The notes under the pieces were generated by a model, which saw only the letters and a list, made by a program, of their open reading frames with translations, searched no databases and was not told the DNA's origin. From the NCBI GenBank assembly GCA_964591885.1, contig CAZQCJ010000032.1, positions 1 through 5,070 of the forward strand: 5,070 bases of DNA. Reading direction: 5' to 3'. Each line of letters begins with the position of its first letter. Positions within the stretch are counted from its first letter, which is position 1. The stretch comes from CAZQCJ01 sp964591885. Lineage in GTDB: Bacteria > Patescibacteriota > Microgenomatia > PFEM01 > JAPLYW01. A program made the translations under genes and the position numbers. Of this stretch, positions 1 to 5,070 are shown one piece after another.

Positions 1-53
1 TTCTAAAAAGAGCCGGTTTTAAAAAGGTCTGGGGATTAACGATTTGTAGGTAA
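1..53 (+). CDS. ComF family phosphoribosyltransferase, C-terminal end only
   Basis: Reading from base 3, the sequence encodes LKRAGFKKVWGLTICR and ends in TAA at 51-53. This resembles the usual C-terminus of ComF/GntX-type phosphoribosyltransferases, where a helix ending in 'LKxAGAxxV' leads into a last strand of the form 'xGLTLAR'. The family has a PRTase fold, and some members are needed for DNA uptake in competent bacteria. The PRPP-binding motif and the N-terminal zinc ribbon would lie upstream of the window, so neither can be checked. Only 16 residues are visible and the call rests on the tail alone. The next gene starts 3 nt after the stop, so the two may share a transcript. Confidence 0.6.
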   Translation, partial: LKRAGFKKVWGLTICR

Positions 54-56
54 AAA

Positions 57-689
57 ATGAAAAGATATTCAGAGGATTTTATCAAAAAAATCAGAGAAAT
101 TAGAAAAAAAGAAAAGTTATCCTTTAAAAGGATAGGAGAGAAATTCAATATTCCTAGTAGCACTATAAGAAATTGGTGTTATGATTTGCCTAGTAATAGA
201 TGGGAGACTTTAATTGTTAGGAATGAAAAAATAAGAAAAAAATTAAAGAACTCTGAAATCTCAGTTATTCCCCAAATAAACTCTATAAGTAAAAATCAAG
301 CGAAATTTTTGGCGGCGATATTATATGGATGTGAAGGAGCCAAATATCCTGCATGCAATGCTGTTAATTTTGTTAATAGTGATCCATATTTACTTTTACT
401 GTTCCTAAAATTATTAAAAAAATCTTTTGATTTAGATAGAAGAAAATTCTCTTTACATCTTCAAATTCATACAACTCATGATTACGAGAAAGTTAAAAAC
501 TTTTGGGCTGATCTTTTAGATTTACCAGAAAGTTGTTTTATAAAACCTACGATTAAAGAACCAAGAGGTAAAAAACATAGGAATAATTATATGGGAACTT
601 GTACTCTTCGTTATAGGAATTACCGAATTCAACTTAAGTTGATTGGGATTTTTGAAGCATTTATCGGGGAATTAATAGCTGAGAAGTAG
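57..689 (+). CDS. Small HTH plus LAGLIDADG-like protein, possible free-standing homing endonuclease
   Basis: A 210-residue protein. Residues 21-40 (LSFKRIGEKFNIPSSTIRNW) read as a helix-turn-helix that probably binds DNA. Residues 84-96 (FLAAILYGCEGAK) fit a single degenerate LAGLIDADG helix, with E93 in the position of the acidic metal-binding residue. It is followed by 'NFVNSDP' and a leucine-rich helix (107-125), as in many LAGLIDADG folds. The C-terminal 'IQLKLIGIFEAFIGEL' helix closes the domain. With one motif it would need to dimerise, or it may be a regulator derived from such an enzyme. Thirteen of 15 arginine codons are AGA/AGG and ATA is common for isoleucine, unlike dnaG, which mixes in many CGN codons; this suggests later arrival. 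The ATG lies 3 nt after the comF-like stop, with only a weak AGG at 48-50 as ribosome site. The HTH is fairly secure; nuclease activity is inferred. Confidence 0.7.
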   Translation: MKRYSEDFIKKIREIRKKEKLSFKRIGEKFNIPSSTIRNWCYDLPSNRWETLIVRNEKIRKKLKNSEISVIPQINSISKNQAKFLAAILYGCEGAKYPACNAVNFVNSDPYLLLLFLKLLKKSFDLDRRKFSLHLQIHTTHDYEKVKNFWADLLDLPESCFIKPTIKEPRGKKHRNNYMGTCTLRYRNYRIQLKLIGIFEAFIGELIAEK

Positions 690-706
690 CCGAAACAAGC
701 TTTTGT

Positions 707-715
707 TGGTATAAT
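707..715 (+). promoter_or_regulatory. Extended -10 promoter for the tRNA-Ser pair
   Basis: TGG followed directly by TATAAT (710-715) is a perfect extended -10 element of the sigma-70 type. The region 17 bp upstream (687-692, TAGCCG) does not resemble TTGACA, so the TGn extension probably compensates. Transcription would start near 721-723, leaving a leader of only about 6-8 nt before tRNA-Ser(GCU) at 729. A weak 5-bp inverted repeat (AACAA 694-698 / TTGTT 703-707) overlaps the upstream edge. Confidence 0.75.
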
Positions 716-728
716 AATGGGAGCATAA

Positions 729-812
729 GGAGAGTGAGTCTGACGGTAGGACACAAGTTTGCTAAACTTGCTGGGCGAAAGCCCAGAGTGGGTTCGACTC
801 CCACACTCTCCG
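729..812 (+). tRNA. tRNA-Ser(GCU)
   Basis: The full cloverleaf can be drawn. The acceptor stem is GGAGAGT 729-735 with ACTCTCC 805-811, and the discriminator is G812. The D-stem is GTC 738-740 with GAC 750-752, and the loop carries GG at 745-746. The anticodon stem is CAAGT/ACTTG, with loop TTGCTAA and anticodon GCT at 761-763. The long variable arm is TGGGC-GAAA-GCCCA (772-785), the class II hallmark of serine tRNA. The T-arm is GTGGG-TTCGACT-CCCAC (788-804). It reads AGC and AGU. CCA is not encoded (CAT follows the discriminator). Position 8 is G736 rather than the near-universal T, and position 14 aligns as G742 instead of A. It is separated by 5 nt from the next tRNA and shares its promoter. 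Confidence 0.95.
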
Positions 813-817
813 CATAA

Positions 818-906
818 GGTGAGGTGCAGGGAATGGCTATCCGGAAGGTCTTGAAAACCTTTGCCTCGCAAGAGGCTTGTGGGTTCGAATCCCACCCTCA
901 CCGCCA
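818..906 (+). tRNA. tRNA-Ser(UGA), CCA encoded
   Basis: The acceptor stem is GGTGAGG 818-824 with CCTCACC 896-902, the discriminator is G903, and CCA is encoded at 904-906. The anticodon stem is AAGGT 845-849 with ACCTT 857-861, the loop is CTTGAAA and the anticodon is TGA at 852-854. The class II variable arm is GCCTC-GCAA-GAGGC (863-876), and the T-arm is GTGGG-TTCGAAT-CCCAC (879-895). It reads UCA and probably other UCN codons by wobble. T825 is the normal U8. The D-stem is weak: pairing 827-829 with 841-843 gives C-G, an A-C mismatch and G-C. It follows tRNA-Ser(GCU) by 5 nt, and a separate promoter lies just downstream of it. Confidence 0.95.
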
Positions 907-926
907 TTCGATGAATTTATTTTAAA

Positions 927-935
927 TGTTATAAT
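927..935 (+). promoter_or_regulatory. Extended -10 promoter giving a predicted leaderless mRNA
   Basis: TGT followed directly by TATAAT (930-935) is a perfect extended -10 element. The -35 position (907-912, TTCGAT) is at best a poor match to TTGACA. The first ATG of the next gene is at 941, only 5 nt after the hexamer, where transcription would normally begin. It therefore probably drives a leaderless transcript of the membrane protein gene and, with no terminator visible, the tRNAs and genes downstream. Confidence 0.7.
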
Positions 936-940
936 TAATA

Positions 941-1489
941 ATGATGACTGCCGAAGACAAAGAAGCAAAAAACCAGATTAGAAGCTCTTTAACAAATGGG
1001 AAGCCGGAACCACTGAAGGTTTTATTGACTTGGCGTTCGTCCTCGCGCCTTTTTAAAAGATTAAGTCGGGAGCGTTTTGCTACCATTGGGGCCATTGTTT
1101 TTTTAGTTGGTATTATTTTAGTTTTTCTTCAAGAATGGTTTTTGATTGCCGTTATTGTGGCTTTAACTTTTTTCTCTTATATTCTTTCTCAGGTTAAACC
1201 TGAAGAAGTTGAACACCAAATTACAAATAGAGGGATTGTGACTAGTGGCAAAACTTATCTTTGGGAACAACTTTTAAGATTCTGGTTTGAAAGTGAAGGA
1301 GAACAGGCGATTTTGCTAGTTGATGGGTTGGAAAGAATGCCTTTTCGTTTATTGCTTCTTTTGGGTGATCAGAAAAAAGAAACTATTCAAAAAATACTTG
1401 CTTCTTACTTGCCGGAGGAAAAACCAGAAAAAACCTGGATTGACCGGTCCGGTGAATGGATCACTCGACAGATTCCTTTAGAAAAATGA
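941..1489 (+). CDS. Small two-helix membrane protein of unknown function
   Basis: A 182-residue protein that I cannot assign to a named family. The N-terminal 45 residues are charged. Residues about 46-63 (RFATIGAIVFLVGIILVF) and 66-83 (WFLIAVIVALTFFSYILS) form two membrane helices joined by a very short turn, a hairpin with both ends on the same side. After it comes a soluble domain of about 95 residues with a mixed alpha/beta look (VEHQITNRGIVTSGKTYLWEQLLRFWF from 90, then ILLVDGLERMPFRLLLLLGD), ending in helices with 'ILASYLP'. The start is ATG at 941, with a second in-frame ATG at 944. No Shine-Dalgarno precedes it and the -10 box is 5 nt away, so it is probably leaderless. TGA stops it 3 nt before tRNA-Arg(GCG), which suggests read-through transcription into that tRNA. 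Confidence 0.85.
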   Translation: MMTAEDKEAKNQIRSSLTNGKPEPLKVLLTWRSSSRLFKRLSRERFATIGAIVFLVGIILVFLQEWFLIAVIVALTFFSYILSQVKPEEVEHQITNRGIVTSGKTYLWEQLLRFWFESEGEQAILLVDGLERMPFRLLLLLGDQKKETIQKILASYLPEEKPEKTWIDRSGEWITRQIPLEK

Positions 1490-1492
1490 TTA

Positions 1493-1564
1493 GCGGCCAT
1501 AGCTTAACGGATAGAGTAGCGGTTTGCGGAACCGCCGATTCCAGTTCGATTCTGGATGGCCGCG
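1493..1564 (+). tRNA. tRNA-Arg(GCG)
   Basis: The acceptor stem is GCGGCCA 1493-1499 with TGGCCGC 1557-1563, and the discriminator is G1564. The D-arm is GCTT 1502-1505 with GAGT 1514-1517. The anticodon stem is GCGGT 1519-1523 with ACCGC 1531-1535, the loop is TTGCGGA and the anticodon is GCG at 1526-1528. The T-arm is TCCAG-TTCGATT-CTGGA (1540-1556). The variable loop is short (4 nt). CCA is not encoded (CTA follows). The gene begins 3 nt after the stop of the membrane protein gene and no -10 box is visible in between, so it should depend on the promoter at 927-935. The G34 anticodon is unusual: most bacteria read CGU/CGC/CGA with tRNA-Arg(ACG), whose A34 is converted to inosine. Confidence 0.95.
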
Positions 1565-1573
1565 CTAATTGAG

Positions 1574-1655
1574 GGAGAGTGGGCAGGACGGCAATGCGTT
1601 GGTTTCGAAAACCAATGGGAGCAATCCCTAACAGGTTCGACTCCTGTACTCTCCG
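1574..1655 (+). tRNA. tRNA-Ser(CGA)
   Basis: The acceptor stem is GGAGAGT 1574-1580 with ACTCTCC 1648-1654, and the discriminator is G1655. The D-stem is GCA 1583-1585 with TGC 1595-1597. The anticodon stem is TTGGT 1599-1603 with ACCAA 1611-1615, the loop is TTCGAAA and the anticodon is CGA at 1606-1608. The class II variable arm runs TGGGA-GCAA-TCCCT (1616-1629), where the outer pair is T-T and the inner four pair well. The T-arm is ACAGG-TTCGACT-CCTGT (1631-1647). It reads UCG. CCA is not encoded (CTT follows). Like tRNA-Ser(GCU), it has G at position 8 (G1581) and G at aligned position 14 (G1587); the identical acceptor stem suggests the two are duplicates. Nine nt separate it from each neighbouring tRNA. 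Confidence 0.95.
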
Positions 1656-1664
1656 CTTTACCTT

Positions 1665-1741
1665 GCCCCTGTAGCTCAGGGGATAAGAGCATCAGTTTCC
1701 GGAACTGGAGGTCGGAGGTTCGAATCCTCCCAGGGGCGCCA
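1665..1741 (+). tRNA. tRNA-Arg(CCG), CCA encoded and overlapping the next start codon
   Basis: The acceptor stem is GCCCCTG 1665-1671 with CAGGGGC 1731-1737, and the discriminator is G1738. CCA is at 1739-1741. The D-arm is GCTC 1674-1677 with GAGC 1687-1690. The anticodon stem is TCAGT 1692-1696 with ACTGG 1704-1708 (one T-G pair), the loop is TTCCGGA and the anticodon is CCG at 1699-1701. The T-arm is GGAGG-TTCGAAT-CCTCC (1714-1730). It reads CGG. The final A of CCA (1741) is also the A of the ATG of the Nudix gene, so the two genes overlap by one base. If the CCA were instead added after transcription, the gene body would end at 1738 and the CC match would be incidental. Confidence 0.95.
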
Positions 1742-2205
1742 TGAAATCTAATAAAAAAAAGGTTAAAAGAGAGTTTTCGGCTGGAGGAATTGTTTTCCGT
1801 TCAGAACCGGAAGGAATTTTATGGTTGGTAGTCAAACCAACCGATAATGAAAAGTGGCGTTTGCCTAAGGGAAAAATTGAAAGAGGAGAGAGTTCATTAA
1901 TTGCAGCTAAAAGAGAAGTTGAGGAGGAAGCTGGGGTGGAAGCTGAAGTTTTAGGTAAAATTGGAGATGAAAAATTCTTTTTTGTTTGGGATAAACAAAA
2001 GATTCTTAAAACTGTAGTTTTTTATTTAATGAAATATACTCAAGAAGCTAATCAAAGTTTTAATTTTGAAACAGAAGCCATTGACTGGTTAAAATTTGAA
2101 GAGGCGAAAAAAAGATTAGCTTTTGAAAAAGAAGCTGATTTACTGGAAAAAGCAGAAAAAATGAGGGGAGAAACAGAAAAGATTCAGCAGATAAAGTTGG
2201 CTTAG
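1741..2205 (+). CDS. Nudix hydrolase (MutT/Ap4A-hydrolase type)
   Basis: A 154-residue protein with a complete Nudix box, G-x5-E-x7-REUxEExGU, at residues 44-66: G44, E50, R58, E59, E62, E63, G65. The glutamates bind the divalent metal that cleaves nucleoside diphosphates linked to another group. The preceding strand 'REFSAGGIVF' (10-19) and 'KWRLPKGKIERGE' (38-50) resemble small MutT and bacterial Ap4A-hydrolase-like members, but the substrate cannot be told from sequence. The C-terminal 35 residues are charged and helical. No alternative start exists before the conserved 'EFSAGG', so ATG 1741 is the best start, although it shares its A with the tRNA CCA end. The only ribosome-site-like sequence is AGGGG at 1732-1736, inside the tRNA acceptor stem, 4 nt from the ATG. 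TAG ends the gene 5 nt before tRNA-Ser(GGA). Confidence 0.93.
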   Translation: MKSNKKKVKREFSAGGIVFRSEPEGILWLVVKPTDNEKWRLPKGKIERGESSLIAAKREVEEEAGVEAEVLGKIGDEKFFFVWDKQKILKTVVFYLMKYTQEANQSFNFETEAIDWLKFEEAKKRLAFEKEADLLEKAEKMRGETEKIQQIKLA

Positions 2206-2210
2206 ATTAA

Positions 2211-2349
<139 letters not shown>

Positions 2350-4152
2350 ATGGATCAACTAGAAGAAATTAAAAGAAAAATCGATATTGTTGAACTAATC
2401 AACAATTACGTTCCTTTAAAAAAAGCCGGTCGTAATTTTAAAGCCCTTTGCCCTTTCCATTCCGAGAAAACACCTTCTTTTATGGTTTCGCCCGAAAGAC
2501 AGATTTGGCATTGTTTTGGCGCTTGCAATGAGGGCGGTGATGTTTTTAAGTTCTTAATGAAGATTGAGAATCTGGATTTTGGCGAAGCAGTTAGAGAATT
2601 AGCCAAAAAAGCCGGGGTAAAATTAACTCGTTTTCAGCCTTCCGAAGATGAAAGAAACAAACAGCTTTTATATGAAATTAATCATTTAGCAGCCGAGTTT
2701 TATCACTTTTTGCTTTTAAAACATCCTTCTGGTAAAAAAGCTCTAGATTATATTCTTGGCCGGGGGATTAAAAAAGAATCATTGCTTTTGTTTAAAGTCG
2801 GTTTTGCCCCTGACTCTTGGCGGAGTTTACAAGCTTATTTAGTGGGTAAAAAAGATTACAAAATTCAGGATTTGGAAAGAGTAGGCCTAATAATTAAAAG
2901 TCAAAGAGGCGATTTTTACGATCGTTTTCGCAACCGCTTAATCTTTCCTTTAAAAGACTATCGTGGTAATGTTCGTGGCTTTGCCGGGAGATTGCTTGGC
3001 CAAGAGGCTAAGGAAGCTAAATATGTTAATACACCGGAAACTCCCCTTTACCACAAGTCAGAGCTTTTATTTGGTTTGCTAGAAGCTAAAGAAGAAATCA
3101 AAAAAAAAGACCAAGCGGTTTTAGTTGAAGGTGAGTTAGATATGATTTCCTCTTTTCAGGTTGGGGTAAAGAATGTTTTGGCAATCAAAGGTTCTGCTTT
3201 AAGCGAACTTCAAGTAAAGCTTATTAGCCGTTTTACCCAGAATTTGGTTTTGGCTTTAGACCAAGATTTAGCTGGTGATCAAGCTGCTCGTCGAGGGATT
3301 GAGACAGCTGAAGCCGGAGAGATGGTGATTCGAGTAGTTGAAAGCAAGGAAGGAAAAGATCCTGATGAAATTGCCCAGAAAAACCCAGCTTTATGGCGAG
3401 AATTAGTTAAAAAAGCTATCCCGGTTTATGATTACTTGTTGGATTCAGCTTTTAAACGTTTTGACGCTAAAACAATTGAGGGTAAAAAGAAAATTAGCGA
3501 AGAGTTTATCTTAGTTTTAGCTAAAATCAACAATGAGATTGTTCGGGAGCATTATGTTCGTGAATTAGCTAATCGTCTTCAGGTAAGTGAAGAGGCAATC
3601 GCTAAGGAAATTGAAAAAACTAAGGCTAGCCAGAGAGAAAGTGGTGTTGGCCAAGCTATTTTTACCAAACCAACTGTTGATAAGGAAAAAACCAGAAGAG
3701 AAATTTTAGAAGAATATCTGCTGTCTTTAGTTTTTCAATCCGGCCAGTGGGATTTATTACGGAAAAGGAATGTAGCTAATTTAGTTAAGACTTATCGCTT
3801 GGCAAAAATTCTGGCAACTTTAAAGGATTATTTTCAGCGTCATCAGAAGATTAATAGTGAACGCTTAGCAAAAATGCTTGAGCCGGAATTAGTAGAAACT
3901 TTCAATCAGCTTTACCTGGTTGATTTAGGAGATTTATTTGAGAGTGAGGAAAGATTTGAAAAAGAATTTGCTAAAATTCTTAAACGTCTAAGGAGAATTG
4001 ATTTAATGGAGAAATTAGGCGATATTTCTGGTAAAATAAAGACATTAGAGAAAGAAAATAAGCTTTCTTCTGAAGAAAAGAAAAAATTAAAAAAATATCA
4101 CGAGGAGTTCCGTGATTTATCATCAAATTTAAAATCTTTCGGAGAGGAATAA
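2350..4152 (+). CDS. dnaG: DNA primase DnaG
   Basis: A 600-residue bacterial primase that makes the RNA primers for replication with the DnaB helicase. The N-terminal CHC2 zinc domain has C34, H37, C55 and C59 (CPFHSEKTPSF and WHCFGACNEGG); the last pair is spaced C-x3-C instead of the common C-x2-C. The core has 'RFRNRLIFPLKDYRGNVRGF' (192-211). The Toprim domain carries VEGELD with E260 and LALDQDLAGD with D304, D306 and D310, the metal-binding acids. Residues about 450-600 form the helical C-terminal region expected to bind DnaB; it ends in charged helices. Length is typical for the family. ATG 2350 gives the standard N-terminus (EEIKRKIDIVELI). The gene stops 4 nt before rpoD, and its last codons contain the rpoD ribosome site. 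Together they match the macromolecular synthesis operon, but rpsU is not upstream. Confidence 0.98.
   Translation: MDQLEEIKRKIDIVELINNYVPLKKAGRNFKALCPFHSEKTPSFMVSPERQIWHCFGACNEGGDVFKFLMKIENLDFGEAVRELAKKAGVKLTRFQPSEDERNKQLLYEINHLAAEFYHFLLLKHPSGKKALDYILGRGIKKESLLLFKVGFAPDSWRSLQAYLVGKKDYKIQDLERVGLIIKSQRGDFYDRFRNRLIFPLKDYRGNVRGFAGRLLGQEAKEAKYVNTPETPLYHKSELLFGLLEAKEEIKKKDQAVLVEGELDMISSFQVGVKNVLAIKGSALSELQVKLISRFTQNLVLALDQDLAGDQAARRGIETAEAGEMVIRVVESKEGKDPDEIAQKNPALWRELVKKAIPVYDYLLDSAFKRFDAKTIEGKKKISEEFILVLAKINNEIVREHYVRELANRLQVSEEAIAKEIEKTKASQRESGVGQAIFTKPTVDKEKTRREILEEYLLSLVFQSGQWDLLRKRNVANLVKTYRLAKILATLKDYFQRHQKINSERLAKMLEPELVETFNQLYLVDLGDLFESEERFEKEFAKILKRLRRIDLMEKLGDISGKIKTLEKENKLSSEEKKKLKKYHEEFRDLSSNLKSFGEE
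4141..4147 (+). promoter_or_regulatory. Shine-Dalgarno site for rpoD inside the dnaG end
   Basis: GGAGAGG lies 9 nt before the rpoD ATG at 4157 and overlaps the last dnaG codons. It is the clearest ribosome-binding site in the window and suggests rpoD is translated from the dnaG transcript, possibly coupled to dnaG termination at 4150-4152. Confidence 0.75.
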
Positions 4153-4156
4153 ATTT

Positions 4157-5070
4157 ATGATTAAGAAAAAAGAAAAAAAAGAAGCCCAAAAAATTAAGAA
4201 AGAAAAACCAGTTAAATCAGTTAAAAAAGATAATAAAAGGCAAGAAGAAATTAAAAAGCTTTTGGAAAAAGGGAAAAAACAAGGTTTTGTTACCCAAGAG
4301 GAGATTTTAAAAATTTTCCCTGATGCTGAAGAAAAACTGGAAGAAGTTGATGGTCTTTACAGTAAGCTTTTAGAACAGAAAATTGATGTTTTTGAAACTG
4401 TAACTGAAGAGGAAATTGCCGAGGACGAAAAAGCAACCTCTGAACTTTCTAAAGAATTGGAAGTTTTAGCGACCATCGGCGACAAACTTTTAACTGATCC
4501 GGTTCGAATGTATCTTAAGGAAATTGGGCGTGTCTCGTTGCTAAAAGCAGAGGAGGAGGTTGATTTGGCCCAGAGGATTGAAAAGGGGGAGAAAAAAGCC
4601 AGAGCTAAATTGATTCAATCCAACCTTCGTCTAGTTGTTTCCATCGCCAAACGTTATTTAGGCCGGGGGATGACTTTCCTGGATTTAATTCAGGAAGGCA
4701 ACCAGGGTTTGATGCGAGCGGTGGAAAAATATGATTGGCGAAGAGGCTATAAATTCTCTACTTATGCGACTTGGTGGATTCGGCAGGCGATTACTCGGGC
4801 GATTGCTGATCAAGCCAGAACTATTCGTATCCCGGTTCATATGGTAGAAACGATTAACAAGTTAAGCCAGACAGCGAGAAGAATGACGCAAGAGTTAGGT
4901 CGGGAAGTAACTCATGAAGAACTGGCTAAAAAAATGGATTTGACTCCCCAGCGAGTTCAGGAAATCTTTAAGATTGCCCAAGAAACAACTTCCTTGGAAA
5001 AGCCAGTCGGAGATGAGGAAGACTCTTTTTTGGGTGATTTCATTCAAGACACTAATCAACCCTCACCTTA
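4157..5070 (+). CDS. rpoD: Primary sigma factor RpoD, 3' end beyond the window
   Basis: The ORF stays open for 304 codons to the window edge. It begins with a lysine-rich stretch (residues 1-40). A region 1.1-like helical segment follows (about 29-80; GFVTQEEILKIFPDAEE), then region 1.2 (DPVRMYLKEIGRVSLL, 114-129). Region 2 is highly conserved: NLRLVVSIAKRYLGRGM (156-172), DLIQEGNQGLMRAVEKYDWR (176-195), and the -10-recognition helix GYKFSTYATWWIRQAITRAI (197-216). Region 3.0 is RTIRIPVHMVETINKL (221-236), and region 3 runs to about 290. The RIPVHM motif and the region 1.1-like domain mark a group 1 housekeeping sigma. Region 4, which reads the -35 box, lies outside the window. The start has a good ribosome site. 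The absence of good -35 boxes at the two promoters seen here fits a sigma that can use extended -10 elements. Confidence 0.97.
   Translation, partial: MIKKKEKKEAQKIKKEKPVKSVKKDNKRQEEIKKLLEKGKKQGFVTQEEILKIFPDAEEKLEEVDGLYSKLLEQKIDVFETVTEEEIAEDEKATSELSKELEVLATIGDKLLTDPVRMYLKEIGRVSLLKAEEEVDLAQRIEKGEKKARAKLIQSNLRLVVSIAKRYLGRGMTFLDLIQEGNQGLMRAVEKYDWRRGYKFSTYATWWIRQAITRAIADQARTIRIPVHMVETINKLSQTARRMTQELGREVTHEELAKKMDLTPQRVQEIFKIAQETTSLEKPVGDEEDSFLGDFIQDTNQPSP

Noticed and set aside
694..707. Inverted repeat AACAA-GCTT-TTGTT upstream of the tRNA -10 box
   Set aside because: A 5-bp A/T-dominated stem with a 4-nt loop is too weak for a terminator, and as an operator it cannot be told from chance.
717..728. 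ATG-GGA-GCA-TAA mini reading frame before tRNA-Ser(GCU)
   Set aside because: It is three codons long and lies partly upstream of the expected transcript start, so it is probably chance.
629..907. Minus-strand reading frame with 'RVGFEPTS' and 'GSRTH' stretches
   Set aside because: These peptides are the antisense translation of tRNA-Ser genes, a familiar source of false protein annotations. The frame covers both serine tRNAs exactly.
906..916. ATTC-GAT-GAAT hairpin after tRNA-Ser(UGA)
   Set aside because: Four A/T-rich pairs without a T-run do not make a credible terminator.
1504..1744. Short frames on both strands across 1504-1744
   Set aside because: They run through tRNA-Arg(GCG), tRNA-Ser(CGA) and tRNA-Arg(CCG), whose full cloverleaves explain the sequence.
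2406..2606. Minus-strand 66-residue frame inside dnaG
   Set aside because: It lies over the DnaG zinc domain, which is strongly conserved in the plus frame; it has no ribosome site or recognisable motif.
3980..4189. Minus-strand 69-residue frame rich in phenylalanine
   Set aside because: It is the reverse complement of A-rich lysine codons at the dnaG end and rpoD start.

Overview
The window looks like an AT-rich bacterial chromosome segment. The bacterial-type DnaG primase and RpoD-class sigma factor place it in Bacteria. Compact spacing, few Shine-Dalgarno sites and a DnaG zinc knuckle of the C-x3-C type suggest a streamlined lineage, perhaps Patescibacteria/CPR (Microgenomates-like). That placement is inference. 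The standard code fits: UGA ends the 941-1489 gene and no reassigned stop is needed in any gene.

Layout. Positions 1-53 are the last codons of a ComF-type phosphoribosyltransferase. A small AT-rich HTH plus LAGLIDADG-like protein follows (57-689). A consensus extended -10 promoter then precedes tRNA-Ser(GCU) and tRNA-Ser(UGA) (729-906). A second extended -10 promoter sits 5 nt before the ATG of a two-helix membrane protein (941-1489), which predicts a leaderless mRNA. From there genes and tRNAs alternate with almost no gaps: membrane protein, tRNA-Arg(GCG), tRNA-Ser(CGA), tRNA-Arg(CCG), Nudix hydrolase, tRNA-Ser(GGA), dnaG, rpoD (cut by the window end).

How it fits together. dnaG-rpoD is the core of the classical macromolecular synthesis operon (rpsU-dnaG-rpoD in many bacteria). 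Here rpsU is not next to dnaG, and the upstream part is built of tRNAs for serine and arginine only. The four serine tRNAs together read all six serine codons. No clear promoter or terminator is visible between 941 and 5070, so one long transcript cut at tRNA ends is plausible. The most striking detail is that the encoded CCA of tRNA-Arg(CCG) shares its last base with the start codon of the Nudix gene, so a mature tRNA and an intact Nudix start codon cannot come from the same RNA molecule. Two serine tRNAs carry G at position 8 where U is nearly universal, and the arginine tRNA for CGC/CGU has a G34 anticodon instead of the usual bacterial A34 (inosine). I see no CRISPR array, insertion sequence or defence system; what is unusual here lies in the tRNA and mRNA organisation.
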